DNA from: Struthio camelus
Taxonomy: Eukaryota > Chordata > Aves > Struthioniformes > Struthionidae
Reading direction: 5' to 3'
DNA length: 64,000 nt
NCBI RefSeq assembly: GCF_040807025.1
Contig: NC_090942.1
Coordinates: 70,672,487-70,736,486 of the forward strand
Shown: positions 1-13,331 of the stretch, one piece after another
How positions within the stretch are numbered: the first letter of the stretch is position 1
How the letters are laid out: each line of letters begins with the position of its first letter
The notes under the pieces: generated by a model
What the model was told of the DNA's origin: nothing
Database searches by the model: none
What the model saw: only the letters and a program-made list of their open reading frames with translations
Program-made: the position numbers and the translations under genes

Positions 1-773
1 TAAAAGTTGAACTGCCTGTTGTTTAGGCAATCAAAAACATAACTTCAGAGTGAAGTGTCTAGAAGAACTGTATAATGTGAAGGAGGTGGGTTCACAGAGT
101 ACTACGTTTTCCAGAGCAATTCACGTTTAGGTAAGGCTGAGCATTAAGTTGAAACATAAAAGGTTTGGAGGGAGGAATGGGAGCTGGAGGTGAAGCAGGG
201 AATTTTGCACGTGTTAAATTCGGCATAGGAGAGAGGGTTTAATATGGAGGGGGGTTGTATACGTCAGTTTAAACATGCCTGTAATGGTGTTAGGCTGGGG
301 GAAGCTGTTTGCCTCTGTCCTGTCTGAATAGAGAGAGTGAACTTCTAAAGAGACATTCTAATGCAGTACATCTATTCAAGAATATGAGTTTGGTGTTTAA
401 ATACATTTTGGAGGCGTATCCCTTCAAACTACTTATGATGTTGTATTTCGCCACTTCTGGAGTAGCAAGTTCTGGACCCGTTCTGCTTCTTTACCTGAGT
501 CCTCCACTGGGAAAAAACGGGCCTCAAGAAACCACTGCAGTTCTGTTCTGTGACAGTCTTAAGTTACGCTGTGGTGTTCTGCTTGTCAGATTAAATGATT
601 CTTTCCTATTGTTCTGTATTATATTTCTGTCTGGCGTCTTCCAAAAAAAATGAAGAGTATAGTCCAGGATACCTTTGTACCTTTTCTATGGACTGTATGA
701 ATTCTTCCGTTTCACCTGTGCAGTAGTTTTGATGGTGCTTTCTGTATTCATTCTTAATTCTTGTCTGTTGAAG
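1..773 (+). other. BCL2L13: BCL2L13 intron, 3' part
   Basis: This is sequence upstream of the first recognisable BCL2L13 exon. It ends in a pyrimidine-rich stretch and an AG at 772-773, which acts as the splice acceptor. I looked for the preceding human-like exon (the segment ending in a W-N-K motif just before the VLVPL motif) and did not find it, so the N-terminal exons, about 165 codons judged from the human protein, lie outside the window. The open frames seen here (for example 309-653) read through intron and have no recognisable protein similarity. Confidence 0.7.
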
Positions 774-917
774 GTCTTGGTGCCTTTGGTTCTGCTACAG
801 CAATTTCTGATGGAGTTGACCAGAAGGGGCCAGGAACCACTGAGTGCACTTGTGAATTTTGGGGTGACATATCTAGAAGACCATTCTGCAGACTATATCA
901 TTCAGCAAGGAGGATGG
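774..917 (+). CDS. BCL2L13: BCL2L13 penultimate coding exon (partial gene)
   Basis: The 144-bp exon has 48 complete codons in phase 0, reading from VLVPLVLLQQ through ELTRRGQEPLSAL to YIIQQGGW. This closely matches human BCL2L13 as I recall it. The acceptor is the AG at 772-773 and the donor is GTAAGA from 918, so the exon joins to 13332 as GGW-GTVF. The segment is the C-terminal part of the Bcl-2 fold; the junction after GGW falls inside the BH2 motif, where other multidomain BCL2 genes also carry an intron. The product sits in the mitochondrial outer membrane, where it can promote apoptosis, mitochondrial fragmentation and mitophagy. The frame of a longer ORF runs into intron on both sides (675-983) and should not be taken as the exon. 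Confidence 0.93.
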
Positions 918-3900
918 GTAAGAAGACAGCTCTTAATTTCCATATTCTGTTCAAAGCTTATTTCTAACTGTGTGTGGTCGTAGTCTTAATAGCAGTGAAA
1001 GTTGGAGGGATTGCTAGGGGTAAGTATGTGAAAGGAGGGGGAGATTCTGGCCTCGGAAAAAGAAAAGAGACTCATCTTTTTAATGTTGTCTTCATACTCC
1101 AGTGACAGCTGGAAGTGGTGTGTGTTACATTCTTCCTCTTAAATTTCAGAGGCTTTTTAGCAGGTAAGTATTTGGGGAGCACTTAGTACAGAAATGCCAA
1201 TAGATATTAATTTATTTTTATAATAAGTGATAAAATAGCTAACGTGTATTGGATTTTATAGAGATACAGGAACCTGCATAGGATAGAATGAGCAATCAAG
1301 ATTCTTTTGTACTATGTTTCCTTGCGGAAATCTTACATTCATACTGATCTATGCTCTTGAGTTATGGCATACTGGAAAAGTTGCATTTAAAAAATATATA
1401 TTCTTAAAAGGTTTGCACTGGAAATTGTCAGAGTGAAGCCCTTCTTATGGTCCACCTCTGCATTTTATCTGATCACAGTTGATGAGCTCGGTCATCAGCT
1501 GGTAGAGCTGTGCTGAAGGAGGTTAAACTTCAGAATGCTAGCTTTGGTAAGAGTGCCAGATTTGAACAGAATTAATCTGAGATTAGTGAAATGGCTCCAG
1601 CAAGTTGATTTATTTATTTATTTATTTTTAAACCTGACCGGGAAAATCCAGTGATTAAAAAGTGCTAGTAGGAAAAATCTCATTCAGTTTCTCATATTTC
1701 AGGATTTTACCTGTAGTTTTCTTTAGGAGTAGTCTGTTTCTACATGTCTGCACCTTCCTATATACCCTTGCCCTTCCTGGCAGTAGTGGAGAATGGTTTT
1801 TAAAACCCTAAATGGTTTTTCATTTGTCTTTAATGGATGGAAACAACTGCAAACAACACACATTTGGACTTTAGTTCATTTGATAAATGCATCAGGATTT
1901 CAGAGTATTTTCATTACAGTGAACGTCCTTACTTGCAACTTCAAAACAGATGGATATTAGCGCTAAGGCCCAGGTAAGACTGTTGTGTTGTTTTGTTTTG
2001 TTTTTATCTCAGAAAAGGCAGTGGTCTATTTTGTAGCCCTCTTTTGAGGCCTGCTGTAGACATACTTATTACGGTGTAAAGCCTCTGAAAACAAGCAGCT
2101 TTCCAGCATTGCCTGCGCAGCAGGGGGATGTGCTTTGTGTTTGTGTGACTGTGCATGTATGTACAGATCTGGGTAGTCAGTGTTTAATGGGCTAGGAGCT
2201 TGTCTGTATACATCCACTCAGGCATAAAATCGGACTGACATAAGCAGCACAGCAAACAAGCCAGAACTATTTTTGAAACAGCAGAAAAAGCAAGGAAAGA
2301 GACAAGGTGATGAAAACCCTTTCCAGCTGAGTTAAGGTAGCAGCACTAAGCCCTTGTGAGTTGCTCTGGGGTAGGGTTGCTCCGGGGGACCTACTCTGCT
2401 TGTGGTTTTACTTGGAGGAAGGGAGCGTACGGGTTTATTCTGCCCGTTTGTTTCTTGTAATGACAATGTTCATTTTTGCTGAGCGATATACTTCTCAGAT
2501 TGTCCTGTCTCTGTAGGATGGTATTCTAGGGATGGCAGTAGTGAGGGCAGAGCGCAAGTGGAAGAGTTATCTGTGTTTCTGAGAAGGGCTGGGGGGAGAG
2601 CCACATGGCATGCTGTTAGCCAGGATGCGTGTGATTTGCCTTTTTGAAGATAAGTATCTGCCACAGGAGCTGTTTGTGCGGATCAGGTCGTCAGTAATAC
2701 TTTGCTGGAGCCATAAGGACGATGTATAAACCTAAGAGTCTGCAGTGAATGGTAACTGTTATGACAGTAAGAGGTTCGGGTTTTGTGTTATCCTAGAGTG
2801 GTGTGAGGATCGAATTACTGTGTATTGAGGAAGCCTAGAGCTTGCTTAAAAAAAATGAAAACATACCAGAGCTGTATATCTGTTGTTGTGTGGACCAGGA
2901 GCAGAGGAGAGCTTTACAGGAGCCTATTTTCAGGGGTAGACCTGAAAAAATCTGCAGCCACTCAGGTTCCTTCTCTTCCTATGGCACCATTTGGGATCAT
3001 TTGGAATCTTCCATTTTTGGATTGAATCCCAACTTTGCCAGAAGGGAAGTAGCCAGTAGGAATGAAAGGAGCTAGCTGAGCGTGTCCTCTTTCCAGCTGC
3101 TGTTCCTGTGGGGTAGGGGTTTTATGGACATAGTAATACAGGGAGCCCATTTGCTGCATAACGATGTGCCGCTCTACAGTTTGAAGAGCTCTGGAGGTTG
3201 TATTTGTGTGCCAGATTCCAAGCTGTTTTGTGGGCATGGGAAGCTTGTAGGTCCAGGAAGGTACCTGAATGAGGAGCAGTTACTAGAAGCAAATTTGCTA
3301 GCTCAAGAGAATGAAGGTTAAGAGATTGGGTAGCAGTGCAAAAGATTTCAAGAAATCTGTGAGGCCTGTGAGGAATGGAAAATTTGGGATACTAGATATA
3401 GAGCCTCTGAGCCCCCAGAAGTATCTTTGGGATCTTTCATCTCTGTTCTAGAGAGATTTGGGGATGGTATGATGTATTGAAACAACGAGTGCCACCTCCC
3501 CCTTCTCTGTTCATGCACTAAAATCGTAATTCAGTTAACTTTTAACTGCAGAGTGGGACTGGATTATAACGGTTGGTTGTTTGGTGGGAGAATGACTGGC
3601 CTATTTTTATTTTTAAGCACATGTCATGCTTTAGAATTGTACTCATTACTAATGTGTATGTTGCATTCTGTCCCCCATTCCCTTTGGTGTATTTTACTGC
3701 TTTAGGAGGAGGGTCTACAGAACAGGAGTTTCTGCCTTCAAGGCACTGTATGGTGTTTGGATGCAGCTGTCACATAAATGTGTGAGAATAAATTGTTGAA
3801 AGGATTACTCCCATCTAGTTTACAATCTCTTAGATTTGAAGGTAGATGCAAGCTGAGTTTGGAGGACTATAGGAAAGCAGGGAAGTCTTACTTTTTTTCT

Positions 3901-4234
3901 GGATAGTCCCTCTTTCACTTCTCTCAGTGACAGGTTTGGCTGCAGCTCTTACATTTATTCTGTTTGACTCTAAATTTCAGTATGGTCTCTCTTTTGGAAC
4001 CAGAGGCTTGCCTAATATTTCAAGTTCTCCAAATAGCTGCATCTGGGGTACGCATTTCTTCCTCTTGATTCTAGGTTTTGAACCCAAATGGTCATGCTCT
4101 AAAATCTCATTCCCTTATCATTTTGAACCATTGCAAAGCAATTCCCAGTCTGATTTGGCAGTAGCTTAGTTCTTCTCTTTCCCGAAAGCAATGTTAGGGC
4201 TCCACAAACGGACTTGCAGTGAACGTGCTGTTCC

Positions 4235-4295
4235 CTCCCCTCCCTTCCTCTCCCCTCCCACCCTCCCTCCCTCTCTGTCTTGCTCTGTCTCGACT
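4235..4295 (+). repeat. Pyrimidine-rich (CCCT/CT) low-complexity tract
   Basis: This is a nearly pure C/T stretch built of CCCTCC and CTCT units within the BCL2L13 intron. Such homopurine/homopyrimidine DNA can form triplex structures. No coding meaning is seen; short ORFs on both strands here are by-products of the low complexity. Confidence 0.75.
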
Positions 4296-6399
4296 TCTCC
4301 AGGGCTGAATAGTGCTGCATCAGAAGCAATTCTTGGTCTCCTGGAAAAGTGCACAGTAAGGCCAGTCAGTTGGTAAGGATTTTCTTCCTCTTCTTCTCCT
4401 ATCTCTCAAGTAATTTATTTTTTCTCAAGCTCTGCATATCCTGTTTTTATGGCCAGATTTCATCTGTTTTGAAATAATCTGTGAATATCTGTAAGAATGG
4501 AAAAAATGTAAGATTAGTTGGAAGCTAGCTCCTTTTTCTTTTTTTCAGCTTCGTGTTCATGTTACAAGTCCATCTGCTTTTCACTTGTTTGAAAGAGCTG
4601 AAATAAGTGCATGTAGTCTGTGTTTGTTGGGATTTAATGAATAACCTTTCTTCTCTCAGTAGGAGACTGATGTTTGCATTTGTGACCCATGACTGAAATT
4701 CTCTGCCTTCCCAGGGCCCGTGTCTTAAAATGTTCCGGTCTGAATTTGAATTTAACTAATCATTAGCCTGTGTTGAAGAGGGTAAAGTAAATTTGTTTGG
4801 AATATGCTCATAGTATTTATAGTTTCTTATCTCAACCTTAAAAGAGTCGCTCTGTCTCTAGTATTTTGTCTGGTACTTTTCTACTGATTTTGACATTCTC
4901 TTTGCTGCTGGTGATTGGATAATCCATGTACTAGAGTTTGTTCAAAAATCTGGAGGAAAAGAAGAGTAAAGAGGTACTTGTGCTCCCTGGGAAGCAAGGC
5001 AGTCACTTTGCGCAGTCGGAGATTAAAATCTCCTCCCGCAGCAGTCCAGGTGTCTGCCTTGAGAATGACAATGCAGAAATCTACAGGCGTGCTGCACTGG
5101 AGGGAAGATAAGGAAGTTTAGTAGGGAGGAGAGGCAAGGAAGGGGAGTCTGACTAGAGAAGTGTTATAAAGGAGTTTTCCTTTCAAAATAGTTATGCTTT
5201 TATCATGGAACGTGTCAATGAAATGCCCACTTTTCTTCCAGTGCAACTTCTTTGGTACTATAATAGATTTTTTTTTAATGCACTGTGGTTGAAAGAAAAA
5301 AACTTAAATGGTGTGTGACTGGGCAACTGCATCTCCTTTCCCTCTCCACCTGCCTAAAACAATATTTGTCAAGGCTCCTCGAATCACTCTGTGTGAAGAA
5401 ATGGTCTCTAAATTACTGAATTTACTTGAGTTTAAACTGCTGAAACTAAAATCTTAGAAGGCGCTGCTTTGGAGCTGATTCTCTGCAGATAGTGGAGGAT
5501 ATGCTGGAGGGAAGGAGAAGGAATGGGATCATTTCTGCAGGCTATTCTAGCCAAAATACTCCGTGAAAGGGTTGAGAGCAGTGGCTGTAATTGTAATATC
5601 AATGTGCTTTGTTTTCATTCATGTGTTTTTTTTTTATTCTTATTTTATGAAAAGCTTTAAGTCAGATAGTCCTTTTTGTGAATTCTGCTGTTTTTCTTGG
5701 CTCCCCCTATCTTAACAGTTTTATATAGAGAAATAATACATTAGATGCATGGGAGTTTTTTGTTACTTCTTATCTTGTAAGAGTGTTTTAGATTTGGACA
5801 TCGCTTCCTGACCCTTTTATAACCCATTTCTCTGGAGGATTGACATAGCAATGGTGTAGTCTGAATTCAGAAAGAGTTTGTGCGTGTACTTGTGTCTGAA
5901 GAGGTATAAAATGGTTTGGCTGAATACTGAGGCACAGACTGCCTGGAATCTCTAGCTGGAATTGCTTTAGGCTGGAGCAAAGCTGTCCCAACTATATTGG
6001 TAGTTTGTGGGCGCAGCCTTTCCTGCTCTGGCATCGGCGTAGAGGGCACTTTGTTGTTTCACTGGTGTGTAAGGCTGCTCCTGTATTAGAGCTAGGAATC
6101 ATATGACATCTGCATTCCCCTCTCTGGGGAAGTTTGTTAGTGTGGGAAATGTGCTTAATTCTTTAGAGGGAGATCTCCCGGGATTCCTGGACACAGGCCA
6201 GTTCATGACTCATTGCCTTTTGTTTTTCAGATGCTAGACTGTAAGCAGGAATGCATTTGATGGGTTTCTAGTGTTTGTGCTGTTGCTGTGATGCTCTCAG
6301 AGTGCGAAGAAAGTATTTAATCAACCTCATTTCCCTTTGATAGGATATGTTACAAGGTAAAGTCAGTAACTCCAGTTTAAGGAACTTACTGTGTTGTGT

Positions 6400-6630
6400 G
6401 GTGGGTTTTTGTTGTTTTTGTTTTGGGGTTTTTTGTTTTTTGAGTTTTTTGTTTTTGGGGTTTTTTTGTTTTAGGATTTTTTTTTTGTAGTGAAGACTCC
6501 TCTTCTGGAACTTGCCACTTGCTTTGCCCAGCCTGTCGACTTTTCTTCCTGTACTTGAAGGATTTTTTCTTCTTGGGATTTGTATATGGGCCTATTGAAT
6601 TTCAGGTTTTTTTTTTTTTTTTTTTTTTTG
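6400..6630 (+). repeat. T/G-rich low-complexity DNA and poly-T runs
   Basis: The region has irregular repeats of GTTTTT and GGGGTTTTTT type (about 6400-6490) and a run of more than 20 T at about 6606-6630. It could mark decayed retroposon tails or simple-repeat drift in the BCL2L13 intron. No flanking element was recognised. Confidence 0.6.
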
Positions 6631-7219
6631 AAGTTCAGAGAACAGATTTTTTCCACAAGGTGGCACTCCTGTCTGACCAGTATACTTAATTTTTACCTGT
6701 GCTGGACAAAATCAAGACCTCTGGTGTGAGACATGGGAATCTTGCTTGGCCGTATAGCTTTTCTGTTTGTTTTTATAAATGAATTTTGAGTGAGTTTCTT
6801 CACCGCGTCATTTCTTGCACTTCAGTAGCAGTGTGAACAGAGAGTTAACTGTTACTTGTGTGTTTACATTTCATTAAGAACTGAACCAGAGAAACCAGTC
6901 AGGCTTTTCAGAACACTTTTAACTGAAGAATACTTGTTTTGGAAGATTTTCAGTACAACTTTCTTTGTTTTAGAGCAAACATTAATGTCTAGGTAAAACT
7001 TGGTTCTAGAGTAAGTTAATTGGGCATCTTCTGGCAGGTGAACAAGCGAACAGGGTGGTTCTGGATGCTTTAGCAGAGGAATTGAGGAAATGGTCAGTGG
7101 GAAACTGGGAGATGTGCTACTTCTACTTTATCTTTTCTTACTAGCTTGGCTTAAGGGCTCAGAAAAATTGGTGGGTAGAAATTTACCCAGTAGATTACTT
7201 TGTGTGTTGTGTACGTTAT

Positions 7220-7299
7220 CTCACCATATGTGCCATATTCGTGTAGCACAAATTAATGTGTGTGAATGGCAACCATCAGCCAGATGCTATGTACCATGT
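7220..7299 (+). repeat. Unclassified dispersed repeat, copy A
   Basis: About 80 bp here resemble 8274-8352, best around the shared core GCACAAAT/G-AATG-GTGTGA. A 30-bp core has about 5 mismatches and the flanks align with small gaps. Both copies lie in the same orientation in the BCL2L13 intron, about 1.05 kb apart. I do not recognise the family. Confidence 0.45.
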
Positions 7300-8273
7300 A
7301 ACTGTGTGAGTTAGGCAGTTTTATTTCCGCTATTAGGAAAATGCAGTGGCTTCAGCACCAGAGTTGACAAAAGCAGTACAACCCGGCAAGCAAATTGCAG
7401 AGATTCTCTAAGTCCAAGTAAAATCACTTTCTCCATATTTAAAGCTTTGGGAAGACAATACAAAGGAACTGGTGTGGTACTGGTCAATTCAGTCATAATT
7501 TGGGAACTTTTTGACTTCAAATTCTTAAAACATTCAGCTTTGTCAACTTAAAGTTCTAGAGCTTCCACAACAATTAGAAAGTCTCTTGGCATGCGCCTGG
7601 TCTTCTGTGGTTTACAGGGCTAGGTATTCCAAGTCCTATCTAAGATGCAATTAGTGCTCTGTTAGGTAACTTAATGGGCATCTCTCTTTCCATGCATTAT
7701 CTAATAGCATCTCCGTTACATAGGCAATGGTTTTTTTTTGTAGGAGAAAAAAGTTATTTTTATCTTTGAGACATTCTGAGTTTTAATTTGCATATCAATT
7801 TCCATCAGAAGCAGATTTGCATAAATGAGGCATAAACTAATATTCTGGTAAATAAGACTTTTCTTAAGTAGAGTTAGAATTTTTTCTGAATAATAACTAA
7901 TGTAGTTAAAGTCAGCTTGTTTCAATGCAATTAATAAAAGACCTTTCTACTAGAAAACTATGAAAAAGAATAGAGTCACCATGAAGGTCAGGTTCCAAGT
8001 CCTGAATCGTTATTTTATGCTTATTGTCTTTAAATCGCAATTGAAAATTGACAGTTGTCTTTAAGCAGCAGTTTCTGGCTATATGTTAAAGGTTTGTAGT
8101 GTTCGGAATCCACTGCTGAGGGTGAATTTCAGGAAAATTCTGATTTCTGATGTTGGCAGGACTACAGCTGAATCCAAACTGATAGGTTCAGCCTGTAGTA
8201 GTAGTTTTCAGGGTATTTTTTCTTTTTCTTTTTCTTTTTTTTTTTAAACCAGTTTATAGTTGTTTAATATAGC

Positions 8274-8352
8274 TCACTGTGCGGCATACACATTCATGTT
8301 GCACAAATGAATGCGTGTGAGCTATGACATACGAACATAAGAACTATACCAT
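8274..8352 (+). repeat. Unclassified dispersed repeat, copy B
   Basis: This is the partner of the segment at 7220-7299 in the same orientation. It starts around a shared CTCAC and ends around a shared TACCATG. Divergence of roughly one base in six suggests an old duplication or two copies of an old interspersed repeat. Confidence 0.45.
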
Positions 8353-10695
8353 GAGGACTATGCTATGAATTTACCCTTAGGGGGAATATAGCGTGTTTAT
8401 TAAAGGTGCTGTCACTTGTAGAAGTCTCGTGGAAAATTTGTACAAGTCAAACTGCACAGGCCAAGGATAGTCATTGACTTGCGGAGCTCCATTTTTTAAA
8501 TCTGCAAATGCCACCCCCAGCAGAAACGAGCTGGTCTTCTCTCCAAGACTGCACCGTGTGCCATGGATCATCCTTATTGTTTTCTAGCTAGGGAGGGGAC
8601 TGCCCAGTTATCCTTCTCCTAATCATGACTTGTGCCAACTCTTCCCTCAAAAAGTAGCGGTTGAAATGAGGACTGGTAGTGTGGCGCGGTGAGGTGAAGG
8701 ACTTGCTTCTGTAGACATACACGAAGTCATTCTGTAGGTGTGCTGGGTGGGGAAAAGCTCTTCAAGTTTGCAAGTCTCATGTCCCACACTAGAAAAAAAG
8801 GTAACTCTGATCTCTGCGGTCTGGAGCAGTAGATTATCCCTTCGTAGTAGATAAGCAGGCAAAGAAACGTGCATATATTTCTTATTTATTGTTATATCCA
8901 CAAAGTATGGCTTATATAAAGCCTCAGGTTATTAAAAATCCTTCCAGATGGTCCATCCTGTCCTGAGTTATCTGTCTGTGGGAGCTTTGCTTCCGGGTCA
9001 CATCTGTAAATGAATGCAGAGAATTGTCCTAAATGTCATTCATTTTTTTTATGGCAGTTGTTTAAAAGGAGGAAAAAAAAAAAAAACACAGGAGAAAAAT
9101 GCAATGTCCAACCCAGCCAGCACAAAATCCTAGCTTGATCCTCTTGATTTTTCCGAATAATTCAGCTCAAGAAGTGTTAATCTTGCATCCAAAATGATGC
9201 CTATTATGTCTGACTTTTCGATTAAAACTTCAAATGCTTTTGATGAAAAAATAATGAGATTATAGGTTGACACTTAGTATTTTAGGTCTCTCCCAGGTTT
9301 TTCAGCCTTGGGCTGTCTATCAAGCGTTGAGAATTCTGTCCCCAAGGCACTGACAATTGTTGGCCTGTAAGGACTTGCTAAAGAAAGGAATTATCCTGAT
9401 TTATAGGGAACCCCTGAAAAACCTTTTTGGGTCAATTCAGTCTTCGTCTTCACAGTGCAGGAAAAGGAATGCTTGAACCTCTTTGGCCCTTCTGCTGGAG
9501 GTGAAATAGGTGTGTATGCATTTGTACGTGTATTAATGAAATCTTTGAAACATTGAGCATTGCCCATATTCCCATTATTGCCATCCTTCGTTCCCTTACC
9601 CTCCCCAAAGCAGTTTTTCATGTTACTCTCAGCATATGCCCTGATGTACCTCTATGCTGTGAGAAGTGTGTATCCAGTCACGTGACATTTAAAAGTGCCC
9701 TAGCATGTGGAAGTAACTAGAATAATTAATGCCTGATCCTTATTATAGGAGTGCTGTCCAGTGTTACTACCAAACGGGCCTCCCCATCTGTGTGTTAACC
9801 TGCTGAAGGAGGCCTTGTGGCAGACCGTGGATGTAGCATTATATCATACCGAGCTAAAATATTTTGCTTGGCCTGGGCAGCTGCCAGTCCATGTAGCAGC
9901 TGTGATGAGACCTTGTCTATATTACCTGTTAATGTTTTTCATTGCCAAATTGTCTTTGGGTGTTTTTTTCCCCCAAAGAACAACTTCGATTTTCCTTAGT
10001 TATGAGGTTAATGAGAGGAAAAGGAAAAACTTTAGCTTGGGAGATCTGGAATACAACAGAGGCAAAGGTTAGAGGAATAAGTACTGAAGAATGCTCGGAT
10101 GGCTTAAATTCTATCACAGCCTCTTTACCTACTAATCCCTATTGACTAACCATAGGTGGCTCCCTCATTGATATTGGGGGTTACTGAGTCACTGCTCAAA
10201 GGCACTTGACTTTCCCCATTGTCTTGGTGTAAGAACTTCAGGGGAATCTAGGCAATCCGAATATGGTCCTAAATAGTGTATTTTTTAGTTTATTGTTGGG
10301 AAGAAGTTTATGACAAACTCCAAAACTCATAATTCTGTAGAAGCTTAGTGCGATTTCAAAGTATTTCCTTCATATGCTTCATGTTTAATCAATCACAGGC
10401 CACTGGAAGGGCACAGATTCTATTGTGAAGACCAGAACTCTCATCAGTTATGTGGAGTTTCTTCTGATGCTAGTTTCTGCGAGCATCAGATTACAAATGT
10501 AGTCTGTTGTGTTGTGATGAGCTATGAACAAAAAATAAGTTGGTTATGATTTATTAAAGGGTAATACTGAGTGGAGAGGAGGGTAGTGTCAGAGGTTCAT
10601 GAGATTGCAAGTTTTACCCTTAATTATTTCATTGTTTAATTGCAGTTATTCTGAATCTGTAAAGACTGTGGAAATACAGAATTTGTTATACTCAT

Positions 10696-10709
10696 GGGGG
10701 GGGGGGGGG
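10696..10709 (+). repeat. Poly-G tract (14 G)
   Basis: This is an uninterrupted run of 14 G in the BCL2L13 intron, one of nine G or C runs of at least 10 in the window. Confidence 0.95.
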
Positions 10710-13331
10710 CTGTTAGTATATTTATATTACAGTGAGACTATTTCTTACTTAACCAACATCCATAGAAAATCCTAGTGATTGAAGGAGCAAATGTATGATC
10801 TCTAAGTGCCGGGGCGGTGGGCCTCCTTTCCAAACAACACAAGGCAGTTGAAGTTAACTACTGTGACTGACTTGCTTCTGATTTTGAGTTTCCAGTGGAG
10901 CAGGACGAAAGGATGTTGCATGTGGATGTTGAATTCTGTTCCTGTGTGCTCTGGAGGAACTCTGGCGTGCAGTTGTCAGTATTTGGTCTTTTTGGATCCA
11001 TTTTCATTTACTTACTCTTCTTCAGTCTTCTTCTCTTTGCCCTTACTTTGGAACACTTGTTGTTTCTTCCTAGGTCCTAGAAGTCTATTTTATTCCATGG
11101 GATGAGTTGCATTTGAAAAATGCTTGTTTTCCGAATGAAACAAGATCTTGAATTCTCCGTTACAGCTCATAAGACAGACCTTGTTTTGGATCTGTTGGCC
11201 TGTGTGTGGTGTCTAAACATTTTCATAAATGTAATGCGCTCTTATTTTTTTTTATTTCCTTCTGCATCAAGACTTTGTGGGCCTCTTCAGTTGCTTAGTG
11301 AACAGCTTGATAACTTTTAACCCTCCCCTTGAGGAATTTTATTTATCATTTCTCTTCAGAGTTTCTGAAGCTGTTACTGATCCAGGTGATACTTCTGCCA
11401 TCCAAGCAATTTAAATGAATTTTTCAAGAAAAGTTCATTTTAAAGTGTTCTACAAAATGCTTTTACCGGTGCACATGTATCTTCCAAAATTCAGTGGGCT
11501 GAGGAGATGATATTTAGATCCCACTTCTGTAATATCAAAATCAATTATGAAATCCGTGTCTTCCCAGTGCTCTCCCGTGCTACAGCCTACACTGTAAAGT
11601 CTCCAGGAATGAGTCCATCCAGTTTCACAGAATGGTAAGGTGTTTTGAGGGAATGGTTAGAGAGACTTGACACTCGTACGTGACTCAATCTTCAGTGAAC
11701 CCTTGTCAGAAAGTTTATCGATAGGGTGATAATTTGCACCGTGTTACTGTCTGTAAGTCGCATAAATCACTCAAGTCCCAATTTAATGCTTCTCTCCTGT
11801 GCTTGCCAACTTAGGATTTTTCTTGTTCATTTTTGTTTTCTGACATCCTTCCCTATTCTAGCAAAGGGGAGAATTGCAGTGGGTCTGGTAGCTCTGCAGA
11901 AAGTACTTCCATGTTTATGGAGAATCCAGACCACTCGCCCTTCTGTGAGAGAAAAGCAGTTTGCCGCTGGCCTAGTAGATATGCCTACCAGAAGTTAGAA
12001 GCTACTGACTTGTAGGCCCTGAATTCATTGCGTATTAGGAACTAAGTAGTAATTGGGAGTTATCAAAAAGCCATTGGTAGGCGACTGGAGCAGAACCAAA
12101 ACCCAAATTCATAGGTGTTGGGAAGGGTTTCAGAAAGAGGAGGACAGCTGCTCGGACTGCTTTAGGAAAACTATTGTATGTGGAAGGGGGCAGGGAGAAA
12201 GACTAAGAATAGATCCCCTCCCCGCCCTGCTCCCCCCCCTCCCCCCAGTGCTTCATGTTATAACAAGACTGAATTGGAAAGGTTGATAATTGGGAGAGGA
12301 ATTTACATTGAAGAGGTTCGTAGTACTGCGGTAATTGGTAAAATGTTCAAATTTTTATTAGGAACAATAGAGCGATCTAACGTTTGACTCTGGTTTCACA
12401 GGCTTTTATTACATGGCTTAGCCAACTTTGAGGTTCTCCTCTGCCTCCATCTGTTATTTTTATGTTCCTGCTATCACACACATCTTAGATTCTTCTTTTG
12501 GACTTTTTTTTTTTCTCTTGTAATTTTCCTTTTGAAGCAAAGAGGAAAATGTGGTACTTATTCAGCAGTCCATGCATGACTGCTCTCTACAGTGCTATTC
12601 TTTTTACAAGGGGGAATCAGTATTTTACACTTGCAGTTTCTCTAACTGGAGCCAAGCATCAAATGTTTAGAATGTCAACCTTTGCCGTAAGAAAACAAAA
12701 GAAACCCTCTTTGCATTTTTGGGTGTCTGTGATCATTTGTTTGATTTAACTTCACTTTCCAAGTCTGGCATCGTAACTTTGGCCACACAAGTTAACTACT
12801 TTAAGAACGGCAAAATTAGTTCTTAGTAGATTACGAGAATTACTATAAATTACAGCTTGTTGGTGCAAAATAGAAATGCAGGCTTCAGATAGCACTGGAA
12901 GCGCAATAAAAATAACATACAGAAAAGGCCTTATTTAAAAATGGGCAAGCAATACAGAGCACTTGCACAAAATGAAGAGGGGAGAGAGATTCAACTGGGC
13001 CCGCATACCTGTTGCGTTGGACTTGAGTTTCTTCTTCTCTGGTTAATAACTGTATGTTTTGGCAATGTACTTGGTGATGCAGTAGCTTCAAGGAAAGGAA
13101 GGGCTCACAGCAAAGCTCTTGTAAGTGATTCTGCTCTCTGAAAATCCCAGTAGGACCAGCTGGGTTTTGTAATCTCTTCTGAAATGTAGGTCAGACAAAT
13201 CCTGCTCCTGCAGAGGCCCTCTGATCTTGCTGCCAGCCTTACTAAGTTTCCAGGTGTCCTGTTCCTCCCCGTACAGGGGAGGTGATGCTGAACTTGTTGC
13301 TCATGTGTTGTGTCCTCCTTTTCATTTGTAG

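Larger units (their letters stand above)
918..13331 (+). other. BCL2L13: BCL2L13 last intron (12.4 kb)
   Basis: The intron runs from the GTAAGA donor at 918 to the TTTGTAG acceptor ending at 13331, which follows a pyrimidine-rich tract. No exon-like ORF inside it resembles a known protein. It holds low-complexity DNA: an ATTT repeat near 1611-1628, a CT-rich tract at 4235-4295, T/G-rich DNA at 6400-6480, T-runs near 6606-6630, an A-run near 9073-9086 and a 14-G run at 10696-10709. It also holds an ancient-looking duplicated segment (7220-7299 and 8274-8352) and a pair of octamer motifs near 7.8 kb. Confidence 0.85.

Noticed and set aside
675-983. 102-aa ORF taken as a whole gene
   Set aside because: Only 774-917 is exon. 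The flanking codons read intron beyond a clear acceptor and donor.
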